Notes: generated by a model not told the origin, from the sequence alone. A stretch of DNA of 41,322 bases from Candidatus Pacearchaeota archaeon (GCA_017609915.1 JAFCDA010000007.1:1-41322); one strand, 5' to 3'; shown: positions 7,407-15,594, numbered from the stretch's first letter. Made by a program: numbers and translations.

Positions 7407-8252
7407 ATGAAAAAGCCAATTGTTTCTTTGATTTTAGCTACTTATAATAGTTCTAAATTTTTAGACGAACTCTTAAACTCTTTAAAAAAACAGACTTTTA
7501 AAAATTATGAACTAATAATAATAGATGATTGTAGTCAAGATAATACAAGGGAGATTTTAAAGAAAAGAGGTTATAAGTTTCTTAAAAATGAAAAAAGAAT
7601 GGGTTGTACAAAAACCTTAAACAAAGCGATAACTATTTCTAAAGGAGATTTTATTTTTAGGCTCGATCATGATATGGTTTATGACCCTAATTGTATAAAA
7701 GACATGGTAAAAACCATTACTTCAAATAAAGATGTAGGAATTGCTGGTTCTCGTTCTTATTATTATAAAGACAAAAATAAAATAAGGTCTTTTGGAATAA
7801 ATCTCAATCTTATAACAAGTAAAGTGCAAATTATAGGTAAAGATGAAATAGACAATCATCAATTTGATCATATAAAGAAAATAGATTCTATTAGTGGAGG
7901 AAATATGATGATTAAAAGAGAGGTTTTTAATAAAATAGGGTTATATTCTAAAGATTATTTTCTTTATTATTCAGACTTAGATTTTTGTTACAAAGCTAAA
8001 AATGCAGGATATAAAACTGTTCTTTCTAAAGCTAAAGCTTGGCATAAAAAACAAAAGAAAGACGTACTTAATACAAATCAACTGACTTATCTTTTAAGAG
8101 ATAGATTAACCTTTATGAAAAAAAACTCAAAGAATTATTATTTGTTTTTGATTATTTTCTTGTTTTTTTATATTCCTTATAATATTTTAATAAACCCTAA
8201 ATTTATTAAGGCATTTATTAAGGTATTTTTTAATAAGAGAAAAATGTTTTAG
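7407..8252 (+). CDS. Family 2 glycosyltransferase
   Basis: The 281-residue protein is a GT-A fold enzyme. It starts with PIVSLILATYNSSKFLDELL and LIIIDDCSQDNT, carries the metal-binding DHD at 87-89 (FRLDHDMVYDP), and has the acceptor-side SGGNMMIKREVF and YYSDLDFCYKAKNAGYK segments typical of rhamnosyl- or GlcNAc-type GT2 enzymes. A hydrophobic C-terminal stretch (about 245-262) may tether it to the inner face of the membrane. It probably adds a sugar to a lipid-linked or surface glycan. A TATA-like CTTTATAATG about 30 nt before the ATG suggests a nearly leaderless transcript. Confidence 0.88.
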   Translation: MKKPIVSLILATYNSSKFLDELLNSLKKQTFKNYELIIIDDCSQDNTREILKKRGYKFLKNEKRMGCTKTLNKAITISKGDFIFRLDHDMVYDPNCIKDMVKTITSNKDVGIAGSRSYYYKDKNKIRSFGINLNLITSKVQIIGKDEIDNHQFDHIKKIDSISGGNMMIKREVFNKIGLYSKDYFLYYSDLDFCYKAKNAGYKTVLSKAKAWHKKQKKDVLNTNQLTYLLRDRLTFMKKNSKNYYLFLIIFLFFYIPYNILINPKFIKAFIKVFFNKRKMF

Positions 8253-8368
8253 AATTCTATTTAGGGTTTTTTCATTACCTCTATGAATAATAATGAGGTG
8301 AATATAATGAAAGCTATTCAGATAATAAAGCTTTAAAATTTATAGGTATTGCAGATAAATAAAACAAA

Positions 8369-9838
8369 TTAATACTCAACCATTAATTTCTTATTTTTAT
8401 TATAAAACTTTATAGCATGTTCAAGTTTTTCTTTTGAAATTGCATAAACTGTCATTATTTTATCCCCATTTTTTATTTTTTGATTAGCTTTTTTATGAAG
8501 GTAAATTCCTGATGCTTTATCTTGAGGACAACCTGCAAATTTTGCAAGTTCATTTATTAATTTATTATCATAACTTTTTATTTTTTTATTGGATTTCGCA
8601 TATATTGTGTGAGTGTATTTTCCTGGTTTAAATTTTCTTATTTTTCCTTTTTGTGCTTTTATTATTTGTTCAAATTTTTTAAATGCTTTTCCTGAATCAA
8701 GAATTTCCTGTGCTAATATCTTTCCCTTATTTTTCTTTGCTTTTCCTGCCATTTCTAATAATCTTCCTGCAAGCATAACTGATTTTTCTTCTAAATCTTT
8801 TGGCCCATCTTCTCTTTTTAAAATTTTAATTACATCATTTATTTCTAAAAATGGACCTATTGCATTGCCTATTGGTTCTCTTCCATCTGTTAAAACAACT
8901 TCTAATTTTAAGTCAAATCTTTTTCCTAAACTTATAAATCTTGTTTTTAAATTATTTGCTTGTCTTTTATTTACTTTAGCTGATTTTCCATAAGGAATAT
9001 CTATTAAAACATAATTACTATCTACTGAAATTTTTTTAGAGATAATGCTTGCAAGTAATTGGGTAGTTGAATCTATTTTAACTACTCTTTCTACTTTTAT
9101 TATTTTATCATCAACAGGAGCTAATCCTAAGGCTCCTCCCCAAACTAAACAAGCATTTGTTTTTTTAATTATTTTTTTAATTTCTTTTATTGAAAAATCT
9201 ACTTTTGCTATTGTCTCTATTACATCTACTGTTGCTGCTGCAGTTGTTATTGCTCTTGAAGAAGTTTTTGGCATGACTAATCCTGCTGTAGCACAGATTG
9301 GAACTATTATTGGAGTTGTTCTATTTCCTGCAATTCCTCCAATACAATGTTTGTCAACTACTTTGCCTCTTAATTTAAGGTGTTTGCCTGTTTCTACCAT
9401 AGATTGTATTAAATTTTTAGTTTCATTTAAAGACATGCCCTTGCTGTTTAATGCAGCAATAAAAAATGCAATTTCTGCTTCTCTAAGAGCATTATGTGCA
9501 ATATCTTGAACAATTTCTTGGATTTCTTGTTTATTTAATTCTTCTCCTTTTAGTTTCTTTTTAATTAAATTAATACTTTTTGGACGTTCTGTTATTTCTA
9601 CATCTACAAAATCTCCTTTTTTTAATTTTAAATGATGGATTACAGTATTAGAAACCGCTATTTCATGAGGTTTTATTATATTTGAAATAGTATTAACAAT
9701 TGAAATAATTTTTTTATTTGCTTTTTTCACAGAAATCCTATTATCGATGTGCAAACTCATTTCTTCAGCTGTTTTTTCATGAATCATACATACAGGTCTT
9801 CCTGTTAAGAATTTTAAGATTTTTACTTTTAATTTCAT
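8369..9838 (-). CDS. deoA: AMP phosphorylase
   Basis: The protein has 489 residues, near the usual 500 of archaeal AMP phosphorylases. An N-terminal beta-barrel-like domain (1-85) precedes a thymidine-phosphorylase fold with KHCIGGIAGNRTTPIIVPI, the PKTSSRAITTAAATVDVIE signature, WGGALGLAPVDD and DIPYGKSAKV. It phosphorolyses AMP (also CMP/UMP) to the free base and ribose 1,5-bisphosphate. The next enzyme, R15P isomerase, is at 31330-32136. The third step, type III RuBisCO, is not in the window. The upstream region has ATATCTTATAA as a TATA-like box and two small hairpins before the ATG. Convergent with the GT2 gene. Confidence 0.92.
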   Translation of the reverse strand: MKLKVKILKFLTGRPVCMIHEKTAEEMSLHIDNRISVKKANKKIISIVNTISNIIKPHEIAVSNTVIHHLKLKKGDFVDVEITERPKSINLIKKKLKGEELNKQEIQEIVQDIAHNALREAEIAFFIAALNSKGMSLNETKNLIQSMVETGKHLKLRGKVVDKHCIGGIAGNRTTPIIVPICATAGLVMPKTSSRAITTAAATVDVIETIAKVDFSIKEIKKIIKKTNACLVWGGALGLAPVDDKIIKVERVVKIDSTTQLLASIISKKISVDSNYVLIDIPYGKSAKVNKRQANNLKTRFISLGKRFDLKLEVVLTDGREPIGNAIGPFLEINDVIKILKREDGPKDLEEKSVMLAGRLLEMAGKAKKNKGKILAQEILDSGKAFKKFEQIIKAQKGKIRKFKPGKYTHTIYAKSNKKIKSYDNKLINELAKFAGCPQDKASGIYLHKKANQKIKNGDKIMTVYAISKEKLEHAIKFYNKNKKLMVEY

Positions 9839-9967
9839 TTTCCGAAGTTTGATACCTCAAACGAGGAATTGAAAAATTTTAGATTTTTCATTTTGCCTCT
9901 TTTTTTTATTTTTATCTAGATTTTATAAGATATTGATGTACTTAGAAAAGAAAAATAGTTTTTATAT

Positions 9968-11035
9968 TTAACTTATTAGCCCCTTAAGTTTAGATTCTTC
10001 AACTTTTTTGAAAATTATATCCTTACTAAATGTTTTCTTTCTATAAAGTTCTATAACTAAAAGAACATAAGCTAATACTAAAGGTCCTATTATAAGCCCA
10101 AGTACTCCAAATACAAAAAGCCCACCAAGCATACCAATAATAACAATTGCTGAATTTATTTCGGTTTTTCTTGAAACCATTAAGGGTCTAATGAAAACAT
10201 CAATCCAAGAAATTATAACTAAACCATAAATTAGTAATCCAATTCCTGCTCCTGTTCTTCCTGCCATAAATAAATAAATATCTACAGGAAGCCAAACTAA
10301 CCAAGGTCCAATTAAAGGTATTATTCCGACAAACATAGTTAATATAGTTAAGATGAGCGCATTTGGAACACCAAAAATAAAATATCCAATTCCTGCAATT
10401 ATCCCTTGAGCAATTCCAATAATAATTTGTCCTAATAAAACAGAATTTGTTATGTCTTTAAATTGTTTAAAGAATTTTTCTTGTGTTTCTTTTCCTAAAT
10501 GAGACAAGGACCTCATATATTCTACTCCTTTTTTTCCATCTCTTAATGAAAAAAAGAAAACAAAAATTACAATAAATAATTGAAGCATTATTACTGGGAG
10601 ATTTAAAATAAGAGAAGTAAATTTGCTAAGAGAACTAGCAAGCATATTTGAAATAAAACTGTTTAAAGAACCTGCTAGATTTGCTGAAATTTCGGTAGAT
10701 AGAAATGTAGGAAGAATTTCACCTATTGCATTTTCTAAATTAGAGTTTTGTAAAGAAAAATATAAATCAATTGCTTGATTTGCTAATGAGTTAAATATTA
10801 ACCAAATGACTAATAAAATTATTACTATTAATCCTATACATATTAAAAAAGCTGATAAATTCTCACTTTTAAATTTTGATAAAAACCATTTATATATTGG
10901 ATAAAATATATATGCTAATAAGATTCCAAAAAGTATTGACATTGCAACCGGCCTTATAATCATAATTGCTAATATAAAAAGCCCAGCCACAAGTGCGAGA
11001 GTTATTAGATTTTTAAAGTCTTCTTTGTCCAACAT
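9968..11035 (-). CDS. AI-2E family transporter (PerM/YdiK-like)
   Basis: The 355-residue integral membrane protein has about seven to eight spans. It carries family segments such as LLAYIFYPIYKWF near the start, a central soluble loop, and GQIIIGIAQGIIAGIGYFIF, VGIIPLIGPWLVWLPVDIYL and FGVLGLIIGPLVLAY near the end. Members are permeases or antiporters of uncertain substrate. Its own TATA-like CATTTATAAAG lies about 26 nt before the ATG. A copy of the recurrent leader element lies 85 nt further upstream on the same strand. Confidence 0.88.
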   Translation of the reverse strand: MLDKEDFKNLITLALVAGLFILAIMIIRPVAMSILFGILLAYIFYPIYKWFLSKFKSENLSAFLICIGLIVIILLVIWLIFNSLANQAIDLYFSLQNSNLENAIGEILPTFLSTEISANLAGSLNSFISNMLASSLSKFTSLILNLPVIMLQLFIVIFVFFFSLRDGKKGVEYMRSLSHLGKETQEKFFKQFKDITNSVLLGQIIIGIAQGIIAGIGYFIFGVPNALILTILTMFVGIIPLIGPWLVWLPVDIYLFMAGRTGAGIGLLIYGLVIISWIDVFIRPLMVSRKTEINSAIVIIGMLGGLFVFGVLGLIIGPLVLAYVLLVIELYRKKTFSKDIIFKKVEESKLKGLIS

Positions 11036-11120
11036 GAAATTATATAGGTGGAATTCTTTATAAATGTTGTTTTATCACAGCATTTATGTTAGTTTTAATA
11101 TTAGTTTTATCTGTTTTATT

Positions 11121-11220
11121 TATCTATATCTTTTAAAACTTAAAGTTGTGAAGATAGGTAGTTTAATCTTTGAAGCCTCAAATCTCTGTTAAGCGTCTCT
11201 TTTTATGTTTATAATATATT
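11121..11220 (-). promoter_or_regulatory. Recurrent leader element, copy 1 (upstream of AI-2E gene)
   Basis: On the minus strand it begins AATATATTATAAACATAAAA and contains AAGATTAAACTACC, then CAACTTTAAG and ATATAGATAAATAA. It matches copy 8 (30271-30356) along its whole length. The core hairpin here is AAGAT/ATCTT. This copy is separated from the gene by a further TATA box, which suggests that the element may be an independent unit. Confidence 0.6.
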
Positions 11221-11272
11221 GATATTAAAGTTATTAGATAAGCTTTATAAATTAAAATAAACTTTCTTCTTC

Positions 11273-11929
11273 ATGGATTCATTTATAAAAAAAATTTGGC
11301 AAGGAAATGGAGAAGAAGCACATTATCAATTTACTAGATTTAGTAAAGGAAGATTTGAGGGTAGAGCTGTTTTAAATTTACATAGAACTTCTAAAATTAA
11401 GTTAAAAGGTAGTTTTGAATGGGCTAATGATTTTGTTAATCTTGCTAATGAATCAGGAGATATAAAATTTTCTGGGATTGTGTTAAGTAGGGAAGAATTA
11501 GACTTAGAAAATGAGAAAAAGAAAAAAGCTGTTTTTCAATATGAGGTTTCAGATATTGACTCAGAAAAAATAAATGAAATAAAAGACAAAGCTTATGCTT
11601 TATTATTAAGTGGGCAAGGAGAAGAAATTCTTTTAAAAATTAAGAAAAAACTTCCAAAACCAGGAAAAAGTAAAGATAAGGTTGATGATAAGTTTTGTCA
11701 GCTTGAATTAAATCTAAATCAATGGGATAAAGTTAAAGATGCATTTATGTTTCCTGAATGTAAGAAATACAGAGTATCCCATATATTTGAAATAAATGAA
11801 ATAGTTATCCCGGAAGGAGAAAAAGATTTTGAAAAAGTAAGACTTTCTGCAAAAAGAAAAGGAAAAATTATTAGAAAAATAGAAGTTGATAAACGAGAAA
11901 GTGAAGATGAGAAAGAGTTTGAGGTGTGA
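11273..11929 (+). CDS. Hypothetical protein, 218 residues
   Basis: This soluble protein has no membrane span. Residues 1-90 are rich in beta-type segments (EAHYQFTRFSKGRFEGRAVL, LKGSFEWANDFVNLAN) and the rest is strongly charged (KKKLPKPGKSKDKVDD), ending in a Glu-rich tail. The first 50 residues could be a small RNA-, DNA- or lipid-binding beta domain, but no family is recognised. A TATA-like CTTTATAAAT at 11243 lies about 26 nt before the ATG, implying a leaderless message. Its stop is 8 bp from the stop of the disrupted toxin on the other strand. Confidence 0.6.
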   Translation: MDSFIKKIWQGNGEEAHYQFTRFSKGRFEGRAVLNLHRTSKIKLKGSFEWANDFVNLANESGDIKFSGIVLSREELDLENEKKKKAVFQYEVSDIDSEKINEIKDKAYALLLSGQGEEILLKIKKKLPKPGKSKDKVDDKFCQLELNLNQWDKVKDAFMFPECKKYRVSHIFEINEIVIPEGEKDFEKVRLSAKRKGKIIRKIEVDKRESEDEKEFEV

Positions 11930-11937
11930 GAATGAAA

Positions 11938-12261
11938 CTAGAACTTAAACAATCTTTCATAATCTTTATGATTCATCCAATCAAGGACAACTGCAATTAA
12001 TTAAATTTCTCCAGAATTAGTTAAAGAATAAAGAAGCCTCCAAGAAGAAGGAAGATTATAAATCCAAAGATTATTTATTCCATATTTTTCAATTAACTTT
12101 TTAGGAATAAGTTTCTTTTTAACATTTCTTCCACAATAACAATTTCCTTTTATATCCTTAATTGCTTTTATAAGTGCCTTTTTAGTAGGATCTTTTTCTA
12201 TTAAATTATTAAAAGCATCTTCTAAACTATCATCTACAAATACGATTTTATCTGGTATCAT
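11938..12261 (-). pseudogene. RelE/ParE-like toxin with in-frame TAA stop
   Basis: The first 86 codons encode a RelE-type toxin (IEKDPTKKALIKAIKDIKG, LIPKKLIEKYGI, LWIYNLPSSWRLLYSL) and stop at TAA 12001-12003. Past the stop, in the same frame, 20 more codons read LIAVVLDWMNHKDYERLFKF and end at TAG 11938-11940. That is the classical C-terminus of the family (ILDW-x-x-HKDYE). One base change, GAA to TAA, would explain the break. The missing end holds residues usually needed for activity, so the toxin is probably dead. It overlaps the antitoxin by ATGA at 12258-12261. Confidence 0.75.
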
Positions 12262-12557
12262 ATTTTTATCTCTGCTCTATTTTTAATTTTTTCATAAAAT
12301 TCTGGATTCCAGATGTAAACAACATAACCTTCATTATCATAAGCTATTTTATGGATGCTTTTTAAATATTCCATTATCACCTGAAATGTTTGCCACATAA
12401 CTTTTTTCGGGAGTTTTTTGAAAAGTTCTGTCTTCTTATATTCTCCAGAATTATCATCAATAAACTTTTCGACCATTAAAACAGTCTGAAGTGTAGGACT
12501 TCTAGCTATATCATTATTTTCCATATAACTTTTTTTGCGAAATATTTTTGTTTCCAT
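12258..12557 (-). CDS. Antitoxin-like winged-helix protein of a type II TA pair
   Basis: The 99-residue protein resembles archaeal antitoxin-type winged helices: SPTLQTVLMVEKFIDDNSGE, ELFKKLPKKVMWQTFQVIM, then a wing and VVYIWNPEFYEKI. It precedes the RelE-like toxin with a four-base overlap, the usual antitoxin-first order. It presumably binds the toxin and represses its own operon. An 18-bp palindrome lies just upstream, and a TATA-like TTTAAATA lies about 30 nt before this ATG, so the message is probably leaderless and starts at 12557 rather than at the second Met, 11 codons later. It may survive as a stand-alone repressor. Confidence 0.65.
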   Translation of the reverse strand: METKIFRKKSYMENNDIARSPTLQTVLMVEKFIDDNSGEYKKTELFKKLPKKVMWQTFQVIMEYLKSIHKIAYDNEGYVVYIWNPEFYEKIKNRAEIKI

Positions 12558-12562
12558 TATGA

Positions 12563-12580
12563 TAATATCAATTGATATTA
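12563..12580. promoter_or_regulatory. 18-bp palindromic operator of the TA pair
   Basis: TAATATCAATTGATATTA is a perfect 18-bp palindrome. It sits between the TATA-like TTTAAATA (12583-12590, read on the minus strand) and the antitoxin ATG at 12557, so a dimer bound there would cover the transcription start. Autoregulation by antitoxins is well known; the link here is by position. Confidence 0.6.
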
Positions 12581-12648
12581 CTATTTAAATCTTTTGCTAA
12601 TGAATTTCCTCAACTTAAAGAAAAACGCTCAAACCTCTCATATGAATT

Positions 12649-12754
12649 AATGTTTTGCAGAACTATTGAAGATCTTAATAAATTAATCAAGAAATTTGCA
12701 AAAACAGATGAGGCTATACCCTTGCTGATGTTTTTGTATAAAGAGAAAGAATAA
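12649..12754 (+). CDS. Short open frame, possible gene remnant
   Basis: From ATG 12649 the frame encodes 34 residues (MFCRTIEDLNKLIKKFAKTD, then EAIPLLMFLYKEKE). The frame is also open upstream to 12572 without an ATG start (FANEFPQLKEKRSNLSYEL). It looks like the helical end of a protein whose front was lost where the TA pair now stands. No family is recognised, and it could be non-coding. Confidence 0.3.
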
Positions 12755-12764
12755 ATACTTATTC

Positions 12765-13118
12765 CTACTCATATGGTTTAAAAAATTCTTCATCAACAAA
12801 TTCTACGTCTGCAGATTGACTAGGAGTATATCCTTTTTTAAAATAAATTCCTTTTGAGTAATCTCCAAGAGTGTAACCTGCTTTTTTAATTTCTGCTAAA
12901 TCCCATTTTCCATCAGCATCTAAATCAGTTAATAGAGTGTATCCTAAAGCAGACTTTCCAGCCAAATAATCAGGATGTAAAATAATCGATTGATTTTGAC
13001 TTGGTGTTGGGATAGGATTTTTTTTAACTATCCCCTTATTTGTTTTCTTACAACCTGCAATTGTAAGAGCTCCGACTATTGTTGCTCCAATCATAATGTT
13101 TTTTAGTGTTTCTTTCAT
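12765..13118 (-). CDS. Lipoprotein with one EF-hand-like calcium loop
   Basis: The 117-residue protein has a signal peptide ending in a lipobox, LTIAGC, so Cys23 is the likely lipid-anchored residue. The exported part has a perfect EF-hand/dockerin-type loop, DLDADGKWDLAE (D1, D3, D5, G6, D9, E12), near residue 66, and a repeated G-Y-T motif (ALGYTLL, KAGYTLG, KKGYTPS). It has a clear Shine-Dalgarno (GGGGGA) about 10 nt before the ATG, unusual in this window, and a TATA-like TTTATATAT upstream. It is divergent from the TrmB-like regulator, which may control it. Confidence 0.7.
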   Translation of the reverse strand: MKETLKNIMIGATIVGALTIAGCKKTNKGIVKKNPIPTPSQNQSIILHPDYLAGKSALGYTLLTDLDADGKWDLAEIKKAGYTLGDYSKGIYFKKGYTPSQSADVEFVDEEFFKPYE

Positions 13119-13183
13119 TTTGTTATTCCCCCTTACATTTTACCTCTAAAATATATAAAAATAGTAATATTTAAATATTAGGT

Positions 13184-13197
13184 TACCCTTAAGGGTA
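13184..13197. promoter_or_regulatory. 14-bp palindromic operator before the TrmB-like gene
   Basis: TACCCTTAAGGGTA is a perfect palindrome. With one bulged T it extends to GGT/ACC on both sides. It lies between a TATA-like TTTAAATA (about 13170-13177) and the ATG at 13201, so it overlaps the expected start of a leaderless transcript. It is GC-rich for this genome and a good candidate for autoregulation by the TrmB-like protein, and perhaps for control of the divergent lipoprotein gene. Confidence 0.55.
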
Positions 13198-13200
13198 CCT

Positions 13201-13953
13201 ATGGAAATACTAAAAGAAATAGGTTTATCTGAATCTGAGAAAAAAGTATATTTAGCTTTGTTAGATTTAGGAGATTCCACAAGGGGGAATATTGTAAATG
13301 AATCAGGAGTTACAGGATCCAAAGTTTATGAACTTTTGGAGAAATTACAAGGAAAGGGGCTAATATCTATTTATATTAAAGATAAAATTAAGCACTTTAA
13401 ACCAACCAATCCAAAGCAATTGCTTAATTATTTAGAAGAAAAAAAGACTAAAATGTCTGAAATAGAAGAACAAACTAAGAAAATTATACCAACCTTATTA
13501 TTAAAATATGATTCATCTAAAAAAGAACAGGAAGTAGAATTGATTACAGGATTAAGGGGTTTACAGATTATTTTTAGAGAACAAGTAGAATCCTTAAAAG
13601 GAAATGATGTATGTTATGTTATCGGAGGAACTAAGGGTTCTGATGAAGAAATTGTGCAAGGATTTTTCGAAAAAATCCATTTGATGAGAGAGAAAAAGAA
13701 GATTAAAACTAAAATGTTGTTCAATCTCAGGCAAAAACAAACAACAAGTAAATTATATTCTTCAAAAAAATATCCTCACACCTCAACAAAATATATTGAA
13801 CATTCTTCTCCTGTAGCAATTAATATCTATAAAGATAAAACAATAATAATCATTTTCGGGGAACAAATAACTTCTATTCACATAAAATCTCAAGATGTTG
13901 CAAATAGTTTTATAGAATACTTCAATTTGTTATGGAAACAAGCTAAAAAATAA
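13201..13953 (+). CDS. TrmB-family transcriptional regulator
   Basis: The 250-residue protein has an N-terminal winged helix (LKEIGLSESEKKVYLALLDL, GNIVNESGVTGSKVYELLEK, GLISIYIKDKIKHFKPTNP), then a helical linker with coiled-coil character (NYLEEKKTKMSEIEEQTKK). The C-terminal effector domain is of the TrmB-like, phospholipase-D-like type (QEVELITGLRGLQIIFREQV). Archaeal members sense sugars or other metabolites. A palindrome sits at its transcription start. The next intergenic region leads into the ribosomal cluster. Confidence 0.88.
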   Translation: MEILKEIGLSESEKKVYLALLDLGDSTRGNIVNESGVTGSKVYELLEKLQGKGLISIYIKDKIKHFKPTNPKQLLNYLEEKKTKMSEIEEQTKKIIPTLLLKYDSSKKEQEVELITGLRGLQIIFREQVESLKGNDVCYVIGGTKGSDEEIVQGFFEKIHLMREKKKIKTKMLFNLRQKQTTSKLYSSKKYPHTSTKYIEHSSPVAINIYKDKTIIIIFGEQITSIHIKSQDVANSFIEYFNLLWKQAKK

Positions 13954-14174
13954 CCTATCCCTTCCATCTCGACAATATTTATAAATCAAAGCAATCTAGA
14001 TAGAATAATAAGCAATATTGGTAAAACAGGGTCAAAAAAATACCCTTGATTATGCCACAATGTCTTGTCTTCGGCAGGGGCATTAACAAAACCTTTATAA
14101 ACACGTTCTTTCTTGAGTTTTTATAAGATAAATTAAATCTTATTTTTTGATAACAGCTGGTTTTAACTAGCAGG
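13954..14174. other. Gene-free stretch with TATA-like boxes and two small hairpins
   Basis: With copy 2 of the leader element, this forms a 345-bp gap before rpl3. TATA-like sequences occur at ATATTTATAAATC (about 13976), CCTTTATAAAC (about 14092) and TTTTTATAAG (about 14117). Between them are two adjacent hairpins, CAGGGT/ACCCTTG (14027-14048) and ATGCC/GGCAT (14052-14083, loop containing TCTTCGGC). These could be a small RNA, but no known family is recognised. Confidence 0.35.
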
Positions 14175-14280
14175 TTCAGCATAGAGAGATATACAAATGA
14201 GAAGATTAAGCTACTCTCAACCCTTTCAAAAAGGCTTGACCCAAAGGATAGCTTAATAATTTATAAGATTCCAAAATATA
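14175..14280 (+). promoter_or_regulatory. Recurrent leader element, copy 2 (upstream of rpl3)
   Basis: It contains CAGCATAGAGAGAT, ATGAGAAGATTAAGCTACTC and, 3', AATTTATAAGATTCC plus AAAATATA, which matches copy 7 before secY. The 5' CTTATAAG is absent here. The 3' TATA-like segment lies about 36 nt before the L3 ATG, compatible with a near-leaderless start. Confidence 0.65.
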
Positions 14281-14298
14281 AAACACTAAAACACAAAT

Positions 14299-15249
14299 AT
14301 GTCAAAGAAAAGCGGACCAAGACACGGAAGCCTTCAATTTTATCCAAGAGTAAGGGCAAAGAAGATTTTACCTAGAGGTAAGTGGAATTCTCTTTTTAAT
14401 GAAGGTGTTGGATTACTTGGATTTATTGGATATAAAGTAGGGATGAAATCTGCTTTTGTTAAAGACAATACTCCAAATTCATTAACAAAAGGACAAAGAA
14501 TTGTTTTACCTGTAACAATTATTGAATGCCCTACAATAAAGATTTTTTCTATAAGATTTTATAAAGATAATAAGGTGGTTGGAGAAGTTTTAAATGAAAA
14601 TATAGATAAAGAAATGAAGAAAAAAATAAAGCTTCCAAAACAAAAAAACAAGAAAATTGAAGAAATCAAAGAGAAATATGATGATATTAAGGTTATTGTT
14701 TATTCTCAAGTTAAAAAAACAGGTATTAAGAAAAAGCCAGACATTACTGAAATTGGTCTTTCTGGAAGTGTTAGTGAAAAATTAGATTTTGTTGAAAATA
14801 ATTTATCAAAAGAAATTTCTATTAAAGATGTTTTTAATGAAGGAATTGTTGATATTAGGGCAGTTACAAAAGGAAAAGGGACACAAGGACCAACAAAAAG
14901 ATTTGGATTATCTTTAAAGTCACATAAATCTGAAAAAGGAGTTAGAGGACCTGGAAGTGGGGGTTCATGGCATCCTGCAAGAGTTGAATTTATGCAACCT
15001 ATGGCAGGACAAATGGGATTTTTTACAAGAGTTGTTTATAATAATAAAATAATTGATATTAATGACATAAAAGAAAAAGATATTAATCCTTCACAAGGAT
15101 TTAAGTATTTTGGAAAGATTAAAACAGATTATATTATTGTTCATGGAAGTATTCAAGGGCCTGCTAAAAGACAATTATTAATTACTGTTCCTTTAAGAGC
15201 AACTAAAAATCAAACTAAAAAAAGCTATGAGTTATTGGAGATAAGATGA
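14299..15249 (+). CDS. rpl3p: Ribosomal protein uL3 (L3)
   Basis: The 316-residue protein is a normal archaeal L3. It starts SKKSGPRHGSLQFYPR, has GFIGYKVGMKS, and carries the RNA-binding loop VTKGKGTQGPTKRFG followed by GPGSGGSWHPARV and MAGQMGFFTRVV. It belongs to the large subunit near the peptidyl transferase centre. It is the first gene of the ribosomal cluster and is preceded by copy 2 of the leader element. Its stop overlaps the next start (ATGA), which places an unknown small gene directly behind it, where L4 is expected. Confidence 0.97.
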   Translation: MSKKSGPRHGSLQFYPRVRAKKILPRGKWNSLFNEGVGLLGFIGYKVGMKSAFVKDNTPNSLTKGQRIVLPVTIIECPTIKIFSIRFYKDNKVVGEVLNENIDKEMKKKIKLPKQKNKKIEEIKEKYDDIKVIVYSQVKKTGIKKKPDITEIGLSGSVSEKLDFVENNLSKEISIKDVFNEGIVDIRAVTKGKGTQGPTKRFGLSLKSHKSEKGVRGPGSGGSWHPARVEFMQPMAGQMGFFTRVVYNNKIIDINDIKEKDINPSQGFKYFGKIKTDYIIVHGSIQGPAKRQLLITVPLRATKNQTKKSYELLEIR

Positions 15250-15590
15250 AGATGCAAGGAAAAAAAATGAAAAAATTAGAAGAAATAAATTCTCTTTTAA
15301 AAAGAGGTTTAATAAAAGTTAGATTAATTTATAATGAAGATAGATATAAAAATACCCCTATAGATAATGGCTTTCTTGATATTGTTAAGCAGAGAATGAT
15401 AAGAGTTTTACTTCCCCATCCACGTGCACCAAATATAATCTGTCAATATAGAGCTTTAAAACAAAATCTTACTATCAATAGAGGAGTTTTGTATTTTGAT
15501 GAAAATAAAACAGAGGTTATTCATACTCCTCAGTTAAATAGAGATTATCCTGGTTTTAATGATAAACTAAAACAAGTTGGATTAAAATAA
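15246..15590 (+). CDS. Unknown 114-residue protein between L3 and L4
   Basis: The start overlaps the L3 stop by four bases and L4 follows after 4 nt, so it is translated within the cluster. The protein is basic, with a helical start (KKMKKLEEINSLLKRGLIKV) and a middle part RMIRVLLPHPRAPNIICQYR that may bind RNA; no membrane span. ATGs at codons 3 and 8 are alternative starts. In most archaea rpl3 and rpl4 are adjacent, so this is an insertion, perhaps lineage-specific. No family is recognised. Confidence 0.75.
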   Translation: MKMQGKKMKKLEEINSLLKRGLIKVRLIYNEDRYKNTPIDNGFLDIVKQRMIRVLLPHPRAPNIICQYRALKQNLTINRGVLYFDENKTEVIHTPQLNRDYPGFNDKLKQVGLK

Positions 15591-15594
15591 CAAA

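Noticed and set aside
8253-8368. Short frame and imperfect hairpin between GT2 and AMP phosphorylase genes
   Set aside because: The frame has about 16 codons and the hairpin is weak and AT-rich; it is not enough for a gene or a defined terminator.
9045-9509. Plus-strand frame opposite AMP phosphorylase
   Set aside because: It is the antisense of a strongly conserved enzyme and shows no family match.
11932-12000. 22-codon frame after the 218-residue gene
   Set aside because: It is the reverse complement of the toxin's C-terminal codons, and those read as a conserved family end on the minus strand.
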